From NCBI RefSeq assembly GCF_001476285.1, contig NZ_LDRU01000033.1:1-64000 (forward strand): 64,000 nucleotides of DNA, read 5' to 3'. Position numbers and translations under genes: made by a program. The notes below the pieces were generated by a model. That model was not told where the DNA came from. It made no database searches and saw nothing but the letters and a program-made list of their open reading frames with translations. This DNA comes from Microbacterium testaceum. GTDB lineage: Bacteria > Actinomycetota > Actinomycetes > Actinomycetales > Microbacteriaceae. Positions 43,640-52,285 of the stretch are shown one piece after another; the stretch's first letter is position 1, and each line of letters starts with the position of its first letter.

Positions 43640-45375
43640 CCCGCCTGTTCAACGACCCCGCCGACTTCCCGCTCGAGCTCATCGACGGCTTCGTCGCCGC
43701 CCACCCCGACGAGGTCATGGCCGTTCCGGGCGGCGTCGTCCGCGCCACCGCGTACGACGAGGTGGCCGTGATCGTGGGCGGTGGCACGGGCCACTACCCG
43801 GCGTTCTGCGGCCTCGTCGGCGAGGGTGTCGCGCACGCTGCGGCGATGGGCAACATTTTCTCGTCGCCCTCGGCGCAGCAGGCGTACTCCGTCGCCCGTG
43901 CCGCGGACCGCGGGCACGGGGTCGTCTTCACCTTCGGCAACTACGCCGGCGACGTGCTGCACTTCGGCGAGGCCGCCGAACGCCTGCGCGCCGACGGGAT
44001 CCCGACCGAGATCGTGCTCGTCACCGACGACATCGCCAGCGCTCCCGTCGGCGAGGAGCACCGCCGCCGCGGGATCGCGGGCGACCTCACGGTGTTCAAG
44101 ACGCTCGGCGCCGCGGCGGGCGAGGGCTACGACCTCGCCGAGACCGTCCGGGTCGGCCGCCACGCCAACGACCGCACCCGCAGCTTCGGCGTCGCTTTCG
44201 CCGGATGCACCCTTCCCGGCGCGAGTGCGCCGCTGTTCACCGTTCCCGAGGGTTTCATGTCGCTGGGACTCGGCATCCACGGTGAGCCGGGGATCTCGGA
44301 CGTCCCCATCCCGCCCGCCGCCGACCTGGCCGCTCTGCTGGTCGAACGCGTGCTCGCGGAGCGCCCCGAAGGAGCGGGCGATCGCGTCGCCGTCCTGCTG
44401 AACGGCCTCGGCACGGTGAAGTACGAGGAACTGTTCGTCGTCTACGCCACCGTCGCGCGCATCCTCGCCGAAGCGGGACTCGCCGTGGTGTCCCCCGACG
44501 TGGGCGAGCTGTGTACGAGCCTCAACATGGCGGGGATCTCGCTGACCCTCTTCTGGCTCGATGACGAGCTCGAACGCCTGTGGACGAGCCCGTCGGCGGC
44601 ACCCGCCTACCGCAAGGGCGCCGTGTCGGCCACGACCGCGCTGAGCGCCGAGGAGCGCACCCGCCTGCGCGACCGCGCGGCGACGCCCTCTGACGCCTCG
44701 TCAGCGCCCGCGTCCGACGCCTCGCGCGCCAGCGGTCTGCGCGTCGTCGCCGCTCTCGACGTGCTGACCCGAACGGTCATCGACGCCGCCGACGAGCTCG
44801 GCCGCATCGACGCCGTCGCCGGCGACGGCGACCACGGCATCGGCATGGAGCGCGGCGCGCGCGCGGCTCTCGACGCGGCGCGTGCCGCCCTCGCTGGCGA
44901 CAGCGGTGCGGGCACCGCCCTTGCGCGCGGCGGCACGGCCTGGGCCGACATCGCCGGCGGCACCTCGGGCGCACTGTGGGGCGCGGCTCTGCGGGCGATC
45001 GGCGGCCGCTTCGGCGACGCCGAGGCCGTGACCGCGCCCGCGGTCGCGGACGCGATCCTCGCCGCGCGAGACGAGATCGCCCGCCGCGGCGGGGCGGCGA
45101 TCGGCGACAAGACGATGATGGACGTCCTCCTCCCCTACGCCGACCGCGTCGCCGCCCTCGACCCCCACGATCCGACGGCCTGGCGCGAGGCTGCGGCGCA
45201 GGCCACCGCCGACGCCGAGGCCACTCGCGACCTCGTCCCGCGCCTCGGGCGCGCGCGCCCCCTGGCCGCGCGCAGCGTGGGCACACCCGACGCCGGCGCG
45301 ACCTCGCTCGCCCTGATCATCACGGCCGTCACGGATCACGTGCTCGGCGACGCCTCGAAGGAGAATCCCGCATGA
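43636..45375 (+). CDS. DhaK-DhaL fused ketose kinase (paralogue of the 17227 gene)
   Basis: 579 residues with DhaK ([23 protein letters not shown], and LGIHGEPG with the covalent-binding His) and DhaL ([14 protein letters not shown]). It is a clear paralogue of the kinase at 17227, similar through both domains. Unlike that locus, no TIM-like isomerase follows; only the RpiB-type enzyme does. By analogy with tetritol pathways that points to D-erythrulose (product D-erythrulose 4-phosphate) rather than L-erythrulose. Apulose or dihydroxyacetone are alternatives given the linked transketolase. Confidence 0.82.
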   Translation: MTRLFNDPADFPLELIDGFVAAHPDEVMAVPGGVVRATAYDEVAVIVGGGTGHYPAFCGLVGEGVAHAAAMGNIFSSPSAQQAYSVARAADRGHGVVFTFGNYAGDVLHFGEAAERLRADGIPTEIVLVTDDIASAPVGEEHRRRGIAGDLTVFKTLGAAAGEGYDLAETVRVGRHANDRTRSFGVAFAGCTLPGASAPLFTVPEGFMSLGLGIHGEPGISDVPIPPAADLAALLVERVLAERPEGAGDRVAVLLNGLGTVKYEELFVVYATVARILAEAGLAVVSPDVGELCTSLNMAGISLTLFWLDDELERLWTSPSAAPAYRKGAVSATTALSAEERTRLRDRAATPSDASSAPASDASRASGLRVVAALDVLTRTVIDAADELGRIDAVAGDGDHGIGMERGARAALDAARAALAGDSGAGTALARGGTAWADIAGGTSGALWGAALRAIGGRFGDAEAVTAPAVADAILAARDEIARRGGAAIGDKTMMDVLLPYADRVAALDPHDPTAWREAAAQATADAEATRDLVPRLGRARPLAARSVGTPDAGATSLALIITAVTDHVLGDASKENPA

Positions 45376-45845
45376 CCACCACCCCCTGGCGCCTCGTCCT
45401 CGGCGCGGACGACGCCGGCTACGCCTACAAAGAGGCCCTGAAGGCCGACCTCCTTGCCGACCCGCGCGTGGCATCCGTGAGCGACGTGGGAGTGGACGCC
45501 GACGGCCACACGCCGTACCCCACGGTCGCGATCGCCGCCGCGGAGCAGGTCGCTCGCGGCGAGGCCGACCGGGCCCTGCTGGTGTGCGGGACCGGCCTGG
45601 GCGTGGCCATCTCGGCGAACAAGGTCGCCGGCATCCGCGCGGTCACCGCCCACGACTCGTTCTCAGTCGAGCGCTCGGTGCTCTCCAACGACGCGCAGGT
45701 GCTGTGCCTGGGCCAGCGCGTCATCGGGCTCGAGCTCGCCCGCCGGCTCGTGCGCGAGTGGCTCGACTACCGCTTCGATACGTCATCGGCCTCGGCCGAG
45801 AAGGTGGCCGTGCTCAGCGCATACGAGGCGTCCGACTCCTGCTGA
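45372..45845 (+). CDS. RpiB/LacAB-family isomerase (paralogue of the 18975 gene)
   Basis: 157 residues, start overlapping the kinase stop by 4 bases. [20 protein letters not shown] and [19 protein letters not shown] are almost the same as in the paralogue at 18975, and both end in a Cys after a Ser/Asp-rich tail. It probably converts D-erythrulose 4-phosphate to D-erythrose 4-phosphate. A strong hairpin 8 bases after the stop ends the operon. Confidence 0.82.
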   Translation: MTTTPWRLVLGADDAGYAYKEALKADLLADPRVASVSDVGVDADGHTPYPTVAIAAAEQVARGEADRALLVCGTGLGVAISANKVAGIRAVTAHDSFSVERSVLSNDAQVLCLGQRVIGLELARRLVREWLDYRFDTSSASAEKVAVLSAYEASDSC

Positions 45846-45853
45846 GTGCCCCT

Positions 45854-45900
45854 ACGACGATGCCCCCGGCACCCGAGAGGGTGGACGGGGGCATCGTCGT
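45854..45900. terminator. Strong bidirectional terminator
   Basis: ACGACGATGCCCCCG (45854-45868) pairs perfectly with CGGGGGCATCGTCGT (45886-45900); an inner ACCC/GGGT pair extends it. It separates the convergent RpiB-type and GntR genes and likely serves both. Confidence 0.8.
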
Positions 45901-45906
45901 CTGCGC

Positions 45907-46572
45907 TCAGGACGTGAGCACCTCGGCGGCATGCTGCATGTGCTTTTCGACGGTGAGGCCCGCCTGCACGGGGTCGCCCGCATCGATCGCGTCGACGATC
46001 GCGAGGTGCCGCTCGACATCCATGTTGTGCACGGCTCGCTCGACCCCGGAGTTCGTCACCGACATCTGGATCGAGCTCTCGAGCGCCGTCCACGCCTGCA
46101 GAAGGGTCTCGTTCTCGGTGAGGCGGCACATCTCGCGGTGGAAGTCCATGTCGGCGGTCAGCCGCTCTTCGACGGGTCCGCTGCCGGCGGCGGCGAGACG
46201 GGCCACGGCGGCGCGCAGGGTCAGCACGATCTCGCCTCGGTCTTCGCGCTGCGTCAGCTCGCGCGCGGCCATCGCCTCGAGCGCGCCGCGGACGGCGAAG
46301 AGATCGCGCACCTGCCGGTCGCTCATGTGGCGCACGAGAAGGCGCCCGCGGGGACCCGCCGTCAACAGCCCCTCGATCTGCAGCGATCGCATCGCCTCAC
46401 GCAGGGTGCCCCGGCTGATCTGCAGGCGCGTGGCCATCTCGACCTCGGACACGTGCGATCCGGGAGGAAGCTCCCCGCTGACGATGGCGCCGCGCAGAGC
46501 ATCGACGGCCTGCTCGCGCAGAGTCAGGCGCTGCAAGCCGAGAATCGACGATTCACTCATCAGAGCCCCCAT
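45907..46572 (-). CDS. GntR-family regulator with FCD domain
   Basis: 221 residues (an alternative ATG at 46560 would remove four). GntR winged helix: QAVDALRGAIVSGELPPGSHV then EVEMATRLQISRGTLREAMRSL; the FCD domain (about 75-215) includes DMDFHREMCRLTENETLL and DVERHLAIVDAI with putative metal-binding His/Asp. It lies within the second tetrose-type locus, flanked by the kinase operon and the MHS transporter, and is the likely binder of the ACTGTCGACAGT-type operators at 42709 and 48087. This assignment is by position, as no other regulator is nearby. Confidence 0.88.
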   Translation of the reverse strand: MGALMSESSILGLQRLTLREQAVDALRGAIVSGELPPGSHVSEVEMATRLQISRGTLREAMRSLQIEGLLTAGPRGRLLVRHMSDRQVRDLFAVRGALEAMAARELTQREDRGEIVLTLRAAVARLAAAGSGPVEERLTADMDFHREMCRLTENETLLQAWTALESSIQMSVTNSGVERAVHNMDVERHLAIVDAIDAGDPVQAGLTVEKHMQHAAEVLTS

Positions 46573-46622
46573 GCGTTCGTTTTTCTCATCCTAGGTTCGC
46601 GCGGTCCCGGGCGGACACGCGC

Positions 46623-46663
46623 GTGGGCGCGGATGCGACGTCGATCGTCGCTTCCGCGCCCAC
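46623..46663. terminator. Hairpin after the MHS transporter gene
   Basis: GTGGGCGCGGA (46623-46633) pairs with TCCGCGCCCAC (46653-46663) and, after one mismatch, GCGACG pairs with CGTCGC around a 5-base loop. It lies 17 bases downstream of the transporter stop (minus strand). Confidence 0.65.
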
Positions 46664-46679
46664 GTTTCCCTCTCGAAGA

Positions 46680-48008
46680 TCAGGCGATGCTGTGCTGACG
46701 TTCGGCCGCCACGACGGCCTCGCGCTGCTCGCGGGTCCACGTCTCGCGGGTCGCGAGCGCCGCGACCAGGCCGATGGCCGCGTAGAGCGAGAACAGGGCC
46801 GCGGGGCCGGCCCAGCCGAACGAGGCGAACAGCAGCGTCGTGATGAACGGGGTGAAGCCCGAGACCATCGCCGAGATCTGGTACGCGAGCGACGCGCCCG
46901 ACGTGCGGGTGTTGGCGGTGAACAGCTCGGGGAACCACGCTCCCTGGCATCCGGCGAGCGCGTTCTGGAAGACCGCGTACGACAGCACGATGACGACCAC
47001 GATCAGCGGGTACACAGCCGTGTTGACGCCGAGGAACATCAGGAAGCCCCACAGGATGCCGAGTGCGCAGACGACGATGTAGAGCGGACGACGCCCGATG
47101 CGGTCGGTGAGCTTGGCCCAGCCCCAGGTCGCGAAGATGCCGACGCCCGCGGCGATGCACAGCGCGGTGAGGGTCTGCCAGCTCTCGGTGATCTTGTTCG
47201 TGTTCAGGTACGAGATCAGATAGGTCACCGAGACCGCGTAGCCGGCCGTCTCCGCCACGCGCAGTCCGATGCCGCGCAGGATGTTGCGCCAGTCGGTCTT
47301 GATGACTTCCGTCAACGGCGATTTGAGGATCTTGCCCTCGCTCTTGACGTCTTCGAAGACCGGCGACTCGGGCACCTTGGAGCGGATGATCAGGCCCACG
47401 ATGACGAGCAGGATGCTCGCGAGGAACGGCACGCGCCAGGCCCAGTCGCCGGGGAGGTGCACGCTGATGAGGAAGACGAGGTTGGCCATCAGCAGACCCA
47501 CGGGGAAGCCGGCCTGCACGATTCCGGTGAACGACCCCTTGGAGCGCCACGGGGCGTGCTCGTAGGTCATGAGGATCGCGCCGCCCCATTCGGCGCCGAA
47601 GGCGAGACCCTGGATGATGCGCACGGTCACCAGCAAAATCGGAGCGACGATGCCGGCCACCGCGTAGGTGGGCAGGAGGCCGATCGCGAAGGTCGCGAGA
47701 CCCATGACGATGAGCGACGTCACCAGGACGGGCTTGCGGCCGACCCGGTCGCCGAGGTGGCCGCCGATGATGCCGCCGAGGGGACGCGCGGCGAAGCCGA
47801 CACCCAGCGTCGCGAACGACAGGAGCACGCCGGTCAGGGCGTCTCCCCCGGGGAAGAAGGCGGTGCCGAAGTACAGCGCCGCCGCGGTGCCGAATCCGAT
47901 GAAGTCGTACGTCTCGATGACGGCTCCGACTCCGGAGCCCACCGCGACCCGCCGGACGTCTCTCGTCCCGCGGACCGGCCCTCGCATCTTGATGGCTTCT
48001 GTGCTCAT
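46680..48008 (-). CDS. MFS transporter, MHS (metabolite:H+ symporter) family
   Basis: 442 residues from the ATG at 48008 (GAGAAAGGG upstream). Twelve predicted helices with MHS signatures: ETYDFIGFGTAAALYF in helix 1, GGIIGGHLGDRVGRKPVLV in loop 2-3, and RIIQGLAFGAEWGGAILM in helix 4. Family members import organic acids, osmolytes and sugar acids with protons. Divergent from the SDR/transketolase genes, with a TTGACA promoter sharing the operator region, so it probably takes up the substrate of this locus. Confidence 0.9.
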   Translation of the reverse strand: MSTEAIKMRGPVRGTRDVRRVAVGSGVGAVIETYDFIGFGTAAALYFGTAFFPGGDALTGVLLSFATLGVGFAARPLGGIIGGHLGDRVGRKPVLVTSLIVMGLATFAIGLLPTYAVAGIVAPILLVTVRIIQGLAFGAEWGGAILMTYEHAPWRSKGSFTGIVQAGFPVGLLMANLVFLISVHLPGDWAWRVPFLASILLVIVGLIIRSKVPESPVFEDVKSEGKILKSPLTEVIKTDWRNILRGIGLRVAETAGYAVSVTYLISYLNTNKITESWQTLTALCIAAGVGIFATWGWAKLTDRIGRRPLYIVVCALGILWGFLMFLGVNTAVYPLIVVVIVLSYAVFQNALAGCQGAWFPELFTANTRTSGASLAYQISAMVSGFTPFITTLLFASFGWAGPAALFSLYAAIGLVAALATRETWTREQREAVVAAERQHSIA

Positions 48009-48065
48009 CGCTGTGCCCTTTCTCACGTCATTGTGCCCGAGCGGTCCTCACCGCCGACGAGACCG

Positions 48066-48134
48066 ATTCTGGAGGAGGTTCGTCCTACTGTCAACAGTCC
48101 AACGCTTGAACTGCTGACAAGATCGATCTAGCAT
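48066..48134. promoter_or_regulatory. Divergent promoters sharing an ACTGTCAACAGT operator
   Basis: ACTGTCAACAGT (48087-48098) differs by one base from the palindrome at 42709. Minus strand: TTGACA (48094-48089), 17-base spacer, CAGAAT (48071-48066), driving the transporter. Plus strand: TTGAAC (48106-48111), 17-base spacer, TAGCAT (48129-48134), driving the SDR/transketolase operon; the spacer holds a half-site-like CTGCTGACA. The palindrome covers the minus -35. Confidence 0.65.
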
Positions 48135-48175
48135 GGCCGACGTCGCGACGACGCGACCGAAGAAAGGGTGATCCC

Positions 48176-48946
48176 ATGACCACGACCCGCACCGCCGTCC
48201 TGACCGGCGCCGCCGCCGAACGGGGCATCGGCCGAGCCACTGCCCACGAGTACGCCAAGGCGGGCTGGGCCGTCGCCGTCCTCGACCTCGACGGACTGCT
48301 CGCCGAGAAGGTCGCCGCCGAGATCGCCGCCGAGCATGGTGTCGCCACCTACGGCGGGGCGGTCGACGTCGCCGACGAGGCGTCCGTGCAGGCCGCGCAC
48401 GCCGCCGTGCAGGCCGAAGTCGAGGCCGGTCGCCTCCCCGCCGTCGGTGCCCTGGCGAACATCGCCGGCATCACCTCGCCCGTGCCGTTCCTCGAGACGA
48501 CGCTCGACCTGTGGAACAAGGTCATGGCCGTCAACGCGACCGGCACGTACCTGGTCACGAAGGCCTTCCTGCCCGGCATGATCGATCAGGGCTTCGGCCG
48601 CATCGTCAACATGTCGTCGGTCTCCGCCCAGCGCGGCGGCGGCGTGTTCGGCAAGGTGCCCTACTCGTCCGCGAAGGCGGCCATCCTCGGCTTCACCAAG
48701 GCGCTCGCCCGTGAGCTCGGCGACTCGGGCGTCACCGTCAACGCCGTCACCCCCGGCGCCGTCGACACGAACATCCGCGTCGGGAGCACCGACGAGCTCG
48801 AAGCGAGCATCGTCGCCGGCATCCCGCTCGGACGCACCGCCACCCCCGAAGAGGTGGCCGCCGTCTTCGTCTTCCTCTCCAGCGACCAGGCCGCCTACCT
48901 GCAGGGCACCACGATCGACATCAACGGCGGCAGCCACCTGCACTGA
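48176..48946 (+). CDS. SDR-family oxidoreductase
   Basis: 256 residues, GAAAGGG before the ATG. Classical SDR: TGAAAERGIGRA cofactor loop (slightly enlarged), NIAG, Ser in NMSSVSAQ, and YSSAK with the catalytic Tyr/Lys; ending TTIDINGGSHLH. It is the first gene of an operon with the split transketolase and shares the operator with the divergent transporter. A polyol or sugar dehydrogenase role (for example threitol to erythrulose) fits the context but is inference. Confidence 0.88.
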   Translation: MTTTRTAVLTGAAAERGIGRATAHEYAKAGWAVAVLDLDGLLAEKVAAEIAAEHGVATYGGAVDVADEASVQAAHAAVQAEVEAGRLPAVGALANIAGITSPVPFLETTLDLWNKVMAVNATGTYLVTKAFLPGMIDQGFGRIVNMSSVSAQRGGGVFGKVPYSSAKAAILGFTKALARELGDSGVTVNAVTPGAVDTNIRVGSTDELEASIVAGIPLGRTATPEEVAAVFVFLSSDQAAYLQGTTIDINGGSHLH

Positions 48947-48975
48947 CCGCCCACCCTTTCGACGAGGAGTCACCG

Positions 48976-49848
48976 ATGACCACTCAGACCCATCCGTCCG
49001 CGACGACGGACCGCCTCGCCACCGTCCGCCAGGGCGCTCAGCGAATCCGCCTCAACGCCCTGCACATGGGCGAGGTCCAGGGACAGGGCTACATCGGCCA
49101 GGCGCTCGGCGCCGCAGATGTCCTCGCCGCGGTGTACCTCGACCAGCTGCGCCACCGCCCGGCCGACCCGCACTGGGACGAGCGCGACCGCTTCCTGCTG
49201 TCGACCGGCCACTACGCGATCGCGCTGTACGCGGCCCTGGCCGAGGCCGGGGTCATCCCGCGCGAAGAGCTCGACACCTACGGCTCCGACGACTCGCGCC
49301 TGCCGATGTCGGGAATGGCCAGCTACACGCCGGGCATGGAGATCTCGGGCGGCTCCCTCGGGCACGGCCTCACCGTCGCGGTCGGTATGGCCCTGGGCCT
49401 GCGGCACCGCGGCAGCGACGCGCGGGTGTTCAACTTCCTCTCCGACGGCGAACTCAACGAGGGATCCACGTGGGAGGCCGCGATGAGCGCGGCATCCCAC
49501 CGCCTCGGAAACCTCACCGCTCTCGTCGACATGAACGCCCTGCAGGCCGACGGCCCCACCGCGGGAGTCCTCGCGATCGAGCCGGCCGAAGAGAAATGGG
49601 CCGCGTTCGGGTGGAACACCCAGCGCGTCGACGGCAACGATCCGGATGCCGTGCTCGCGGCGTTCGACGCCGTCGCCGACCGCGATCCGGTGGGCGCCCC
49701 GCAGGTCATCCTGTTCGACGTCACCGTCGGCAAGGGTGTGCCCCTGCTCGAGCAGCGCGAGAAGAACCACTTCATGAGGATCGACGAACACGAATGGGCG
49801 ATCTGCCGCGAACAGCTGATCGCGGGCTTCGAGGAGGCCGGCCGATGA
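48976..49848 (+). CDS. Transketolase N-terminal subunit (split transketolase)
   Basis: 290 residues, corresponding to the thiamine-diphosphate-binding half of transketolase: STGHYAIALYAALAEAG, GGSLGHGLTVAVGMALG, and FLSDGELNEGSTWEA as the ThDP/Mg motif (GDG-like). Encoded separately from the C-terminal half, whose start overlaps this stop by 4 bases. Split transketolases are usual in sugar catabolic loci, including apulose 4-phosphate transketolase (AptA/AptB). It would transfer a two-carbon unit from a ketose phosphate. Confidence 0.9.
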   Translation: MTTQTHPSATTDRLATVRQGAQRIRLNALHMGEVQGQGYIGQALGAADVLAAVYLDQLRHRPADPHWDERDRFLLSTGHYAIALYAALAEAGVIPREELDTYGSDDSRLPMSGMASYTPGMEISGGSLGHGLTVAVGMALGLRHRGSDARVFNFLSDGELNEGSTWEAAMSAASHRLGNLTALVDMNALQADGPTAGVLAIEPAEEKWAAFGWNTQRVDGNDPDAVLAAFDAVADRDPVGAPQVILFDVTVGKGVPLLEQREKNHFMRIDEHEWAICREQLIAGFEEAGR

Positions 49849-50834
49849 CCATCACCACGCCCAAGCTGAAGACGTCGGCGATGATCGCCTCGTTCGCCGA
49901 CCCGGGGCAGAAGACGGCGCCGGCTCCATTCGGACACGCGCTGGCCGCCCTCGCCGACCGCGACGAGCGCGTCGTCGGCCTCAGCGCCGACCTCGCCAAG
50001 TACACCGACATGCACATCTTCCGCGACCGGCACCCGGAGCGGTTCTTCCAGATGGGGATGGCCGAGCAGCTCCTGTTCGGAGCGGCGGCGGGCATGGCCG
50101 AGGTGGGCCTGGTGCCCTTCGCCTCCACCTACTCGGTGTTCGCCGCGCGTCGCGCGTACGACTTCATCTGCCTCGACATCGCCGAGCCCAACCTGAACGT
50201 CAACGTCGTGGGCGGCCTCCCCGGCCTCACGACCGGCTACGGTCCGAGCCACCAGGCGACCGAGGACGTCGCGATCTTCCGGGGGATGCCGAACCTCACC
50301 ATCGTGGATCCGTGCGACTCGGTCGACATCGCCGCGGCCGTGCCGCAGCTCGCGGAGCACGACGGCCCCACCTACCTGCGCCTCCTGCGGGGCAATGTGC
50401 CGACGGTGCTCGACGAGTACGGCTACACGTTCGAGCTGGGGAAGGCCAAGGTGGTGCGTCCGGGCGCCGACGTGGTCTTCGTCTCGAGCGGCCTCATGAC
50501 CATGCGCGCGCTGCAGGCCGCCGAGCGTCTCGCCACCGATCGCGTCGACGTCGCGGTAGTCCACGCTCCGACGCTGAAGCCGTTCGACGAAGAGACCGTC
50601 GTGCGCGAGCTCGACACCCCGCGCCTCGCCGTCACCCTCGAGAATCACACGGTCGTCGGGGGTCTGTTCGAGACCGTCGCCGCAGCCCTCGTGCGCCGCG
50701 GCATCGGACGTCGCGTGGTGCCGGTGGGGCTGCCCGACGCCTTCCTCGACGCGGGGGCGCTCCCCACCCTGCACGAGCGGTACGGCCTGTCGACCGACGC
50801 GATCGTCGCGAAGGTGAAAGCCGAGCTCGGTTGA
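49845..50834 (+). CDS. Transketolase C-terminal subunit (split transketolase)
   Basis: 329 residues, made of the pyrimidine-binding and C-terminal domains: RFFQMGMAEQLLFGAAAGMAEVG contains the catalytic Glu of the ThDP-activating site, and YGPSHQATEDVAIFRGMPNL is the transketolase block with the substrate-binding His. An N-terminal extension of about 20 residues precedes the fold. The ATG overlaps the preceding stop. A terminator hairpin follows 7 bases after the stop. Confidence 0.9.
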   Translation: MTITTPKLKTSAMIASFADPGQKTAPAPFGHALAALADRDERVVGLSADLAKYTDMHIFRDRHPERFFQMGMAEQLLFGAAAGMAEVGLVPFASTYSVFAARRAYDFICLDIAEPNLNVNVVGGLPGLTTGYGPSHQATEDVAIFRGMPNLTIVDPCDSVDIAAAVPQLAEHDGPTYLRLLRGNVPTVLDEYGYTFELGKAKVVRPGADVVFVSSGLMTMRALQAAERLATDRVDVAVVHAPTLKPFDEETVVRELDTPRLAVTLENHTVVGGLFETVAAALVRRGIGRRVVPVGLPDAFLDAGALPTLHERYGLSTDAIVAKVKAELG

Positions 50835-50840
50835 CGCGCC

Positions 50841-50877
50841 GGCGTCGGGGAAGGGCATGCGCCCCCTCCCCGACGCC
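50841..50877 (+). terminator. Terminator of the SDR/transketolase operon
   Basis: GGCGTCGGGGA (50841-50851) pairs with TCCCCGACGCC (50867-50877), with a GGG/CCC inner pair. It lies just after the transketolase stop. Confidence 0.7.
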
Positions 50878-50928
50878 GCTGTCGATAGAGTGACGCCAAC
50901 GTCCGCCGCCACGACAAAGGGTGCCTCC

Positions 50929-52152
50929 ATGCGCGTGCTCGTCACCAGTTCCCGTAACACCTTCGCCCTCGACCTCATCCGCAAGCTCGGGAGCGTGGGA
51001 CACACGGTCTTCGCGAGCGACACCTACGACGGAGCGGTGGGCAACCACTCGCGCTTCCTCGCCGGGCACCTCGCCACCCCGTCGCCGCGGTTCGAGACCG
51101 ATGCCTTCATCGCCGCGGTGAGCGATTACGTCGAGAAGCACGACATCGACCTGATCATCCCCACGTTCGAGGAGGTGTTCTACCTCGCCGCCCGCGTGGC
51201 CGACCTCCCGTCCGGCGTCCGCCTCTTCTCCGGCACCTTCGCCGACCTCGCGCGCCTGCACGACAAGGCGAGCTTCCAGCGCCTGGCTCAGGATGCCGGG
51301 GTCCCCATCCCCGAGACGGTCGTCGTCACCTCCCCCGAGGAACTGCGGACCGCGATCGACGGTTTCCCCCGGTACTTCGCCCGCGCGGCGTTCTCGCGCG
51401 GCGGGGTCGGTCTGCTGACGAACACCGGCCCGCTCGCCGGCAAGATCCCCGTCGAGGAGTGCGTTCCCACGCCCGAGCAGCCCTGGCTCGTCCAGCCGTT
51501 CGTCGACGGGCCGATGGTCTGCACCTACAGCGTCGTCGTCGACGGCAAGGTGCAGGCGCACACCACCTACAAGGCCGCCGAGCAGTGGGCGCACTCGACC
51601 GCGATCGCGTTCATCGCCGTCGACAGCACCGACACCCTGCGCTACACGCAGCAGATCGTCGACACGCTCGACCCCGGGTTCACGGGGCAGATCTCGTTCG
51701 ACTTCGTCGACCACGGCACCGAGGCGGCCCCCGACTACAAGATCATCGAGTGCAACCCGCGCCCGACCAACGGCGTCATCCTGCTCGAAGCCGAGGACGT
51801 GTCGAAGGCGATCCAGGGCGAGCTCACCGAGCCCGTCGTCGCGATCCCCGGCACGGAGCGCCAGATCACCCTCGCGGTGCTCGCCGACGCGTTCACCGAG
51901 CCGCTGAAGCACCTGCCGAAGACCCTGCACGACCTGCTGCACGTGCGCGACGTCGGCGCGGGCTGGTGGGACGGCGCGGCGATGCTCTGGAGCCCGGCGA
52001 CCATCGTCCACGGCGCCAAGATCTCGCACGGCGACCGCAAAGAGATCCTCGCGGCGCTCGGCGACGACATCGTGTGGAACGGCGAACCGATCGAGGGCAT
52101 GAGCGACGCGGATGCCGAGGCCCTCGAGGCGGTGCACGCCGGTCGCGCGTAA
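50929..52152 (+). CDS. ATP-grasp domain protein of unknown specificity
   Basis: 407 residues from the ATG at 50929. A Rossmann-like N-terminal preATP domain (MRVLVTSSRNTFALDLIRKLGS, DLIIPTFEEVFYLAA) leads into an ATP-grasp fold of the carbamoyl-phosphate-synthase-like group: HDKASFQRLAQDAGVPIPET, QPFVDGPMVCTYSVV, and YKIIECNPRPTNGVILL with the Mg-binding Glu/Asn. It likely joins an amino acid or amine to a carboxylate. It has its own upstream region and no partner enzyme beside it, so the product is unknown. Confidence 0.85.
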   Translation: MRVLVTSSRNTFALDLIRKLGSVGHTVFASDTYDGAVGNHSRFLAGHLATPSPRFETDAFIAAVSDYVEKHDIDLIIPTFEEVFYLAARVADLPSGVRLFSGTFADLARLHDKASFQRLAQDAGVPIPETVVVTSPEELRTAIDGFPRYFARAAFSRGGVGLLTNTGPLAGKIPVEECVPTPEQPWLVQPFVDGPMVCTYSVVVDGKVQAHTTYKAAEQWAHSTAIAFIAVDSTDTLRYTQQIVDTLDPGFTGQISFDFVDHGTEAAPDYKIIECNPRPTNGVILLEAEDVSKAIQGELTEPVVAIPGTERQITLAVLADAFTEPLKHLPKTLHDLLHVRDVGAGWWDGAAMLWSPATIVHGAKISHGDRKEILAALGDDIVWNGEPIEGMSDADAEALEAVHAGRA

Positions 52153-52190
52153 CTCCCCGGCATCCGGAGTCCCTGGCTGAGCGCCCCGAG

Positions 52191-52263
52191 CCGTCCCGCG
52201 GAGTCCGCGGCCGACACGCCGCGACGGACGACCCCCGCCCGGCGTGTCACCGCAGATCTCCGC
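52191..52263 (-). repeat. 73-base palindromic repeat, family B copy 1
   Basis: Read on the minus strand it runs GCGGAGATC, six variable bases, GACACGCCG, an 18-base loop, CGGCGTGTC, and ends in GACTCCGCGGGACGG. Copy 2 at 56857-56929 has the same blocks and exactly the same total length. It lies between convergent genes. The conserved arms with divergent loops indicate selection for the hairpin. Confidence 0.7.
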
Positions 52264-52285
52264 GAGACGGTACGCGCGCGGGGCC

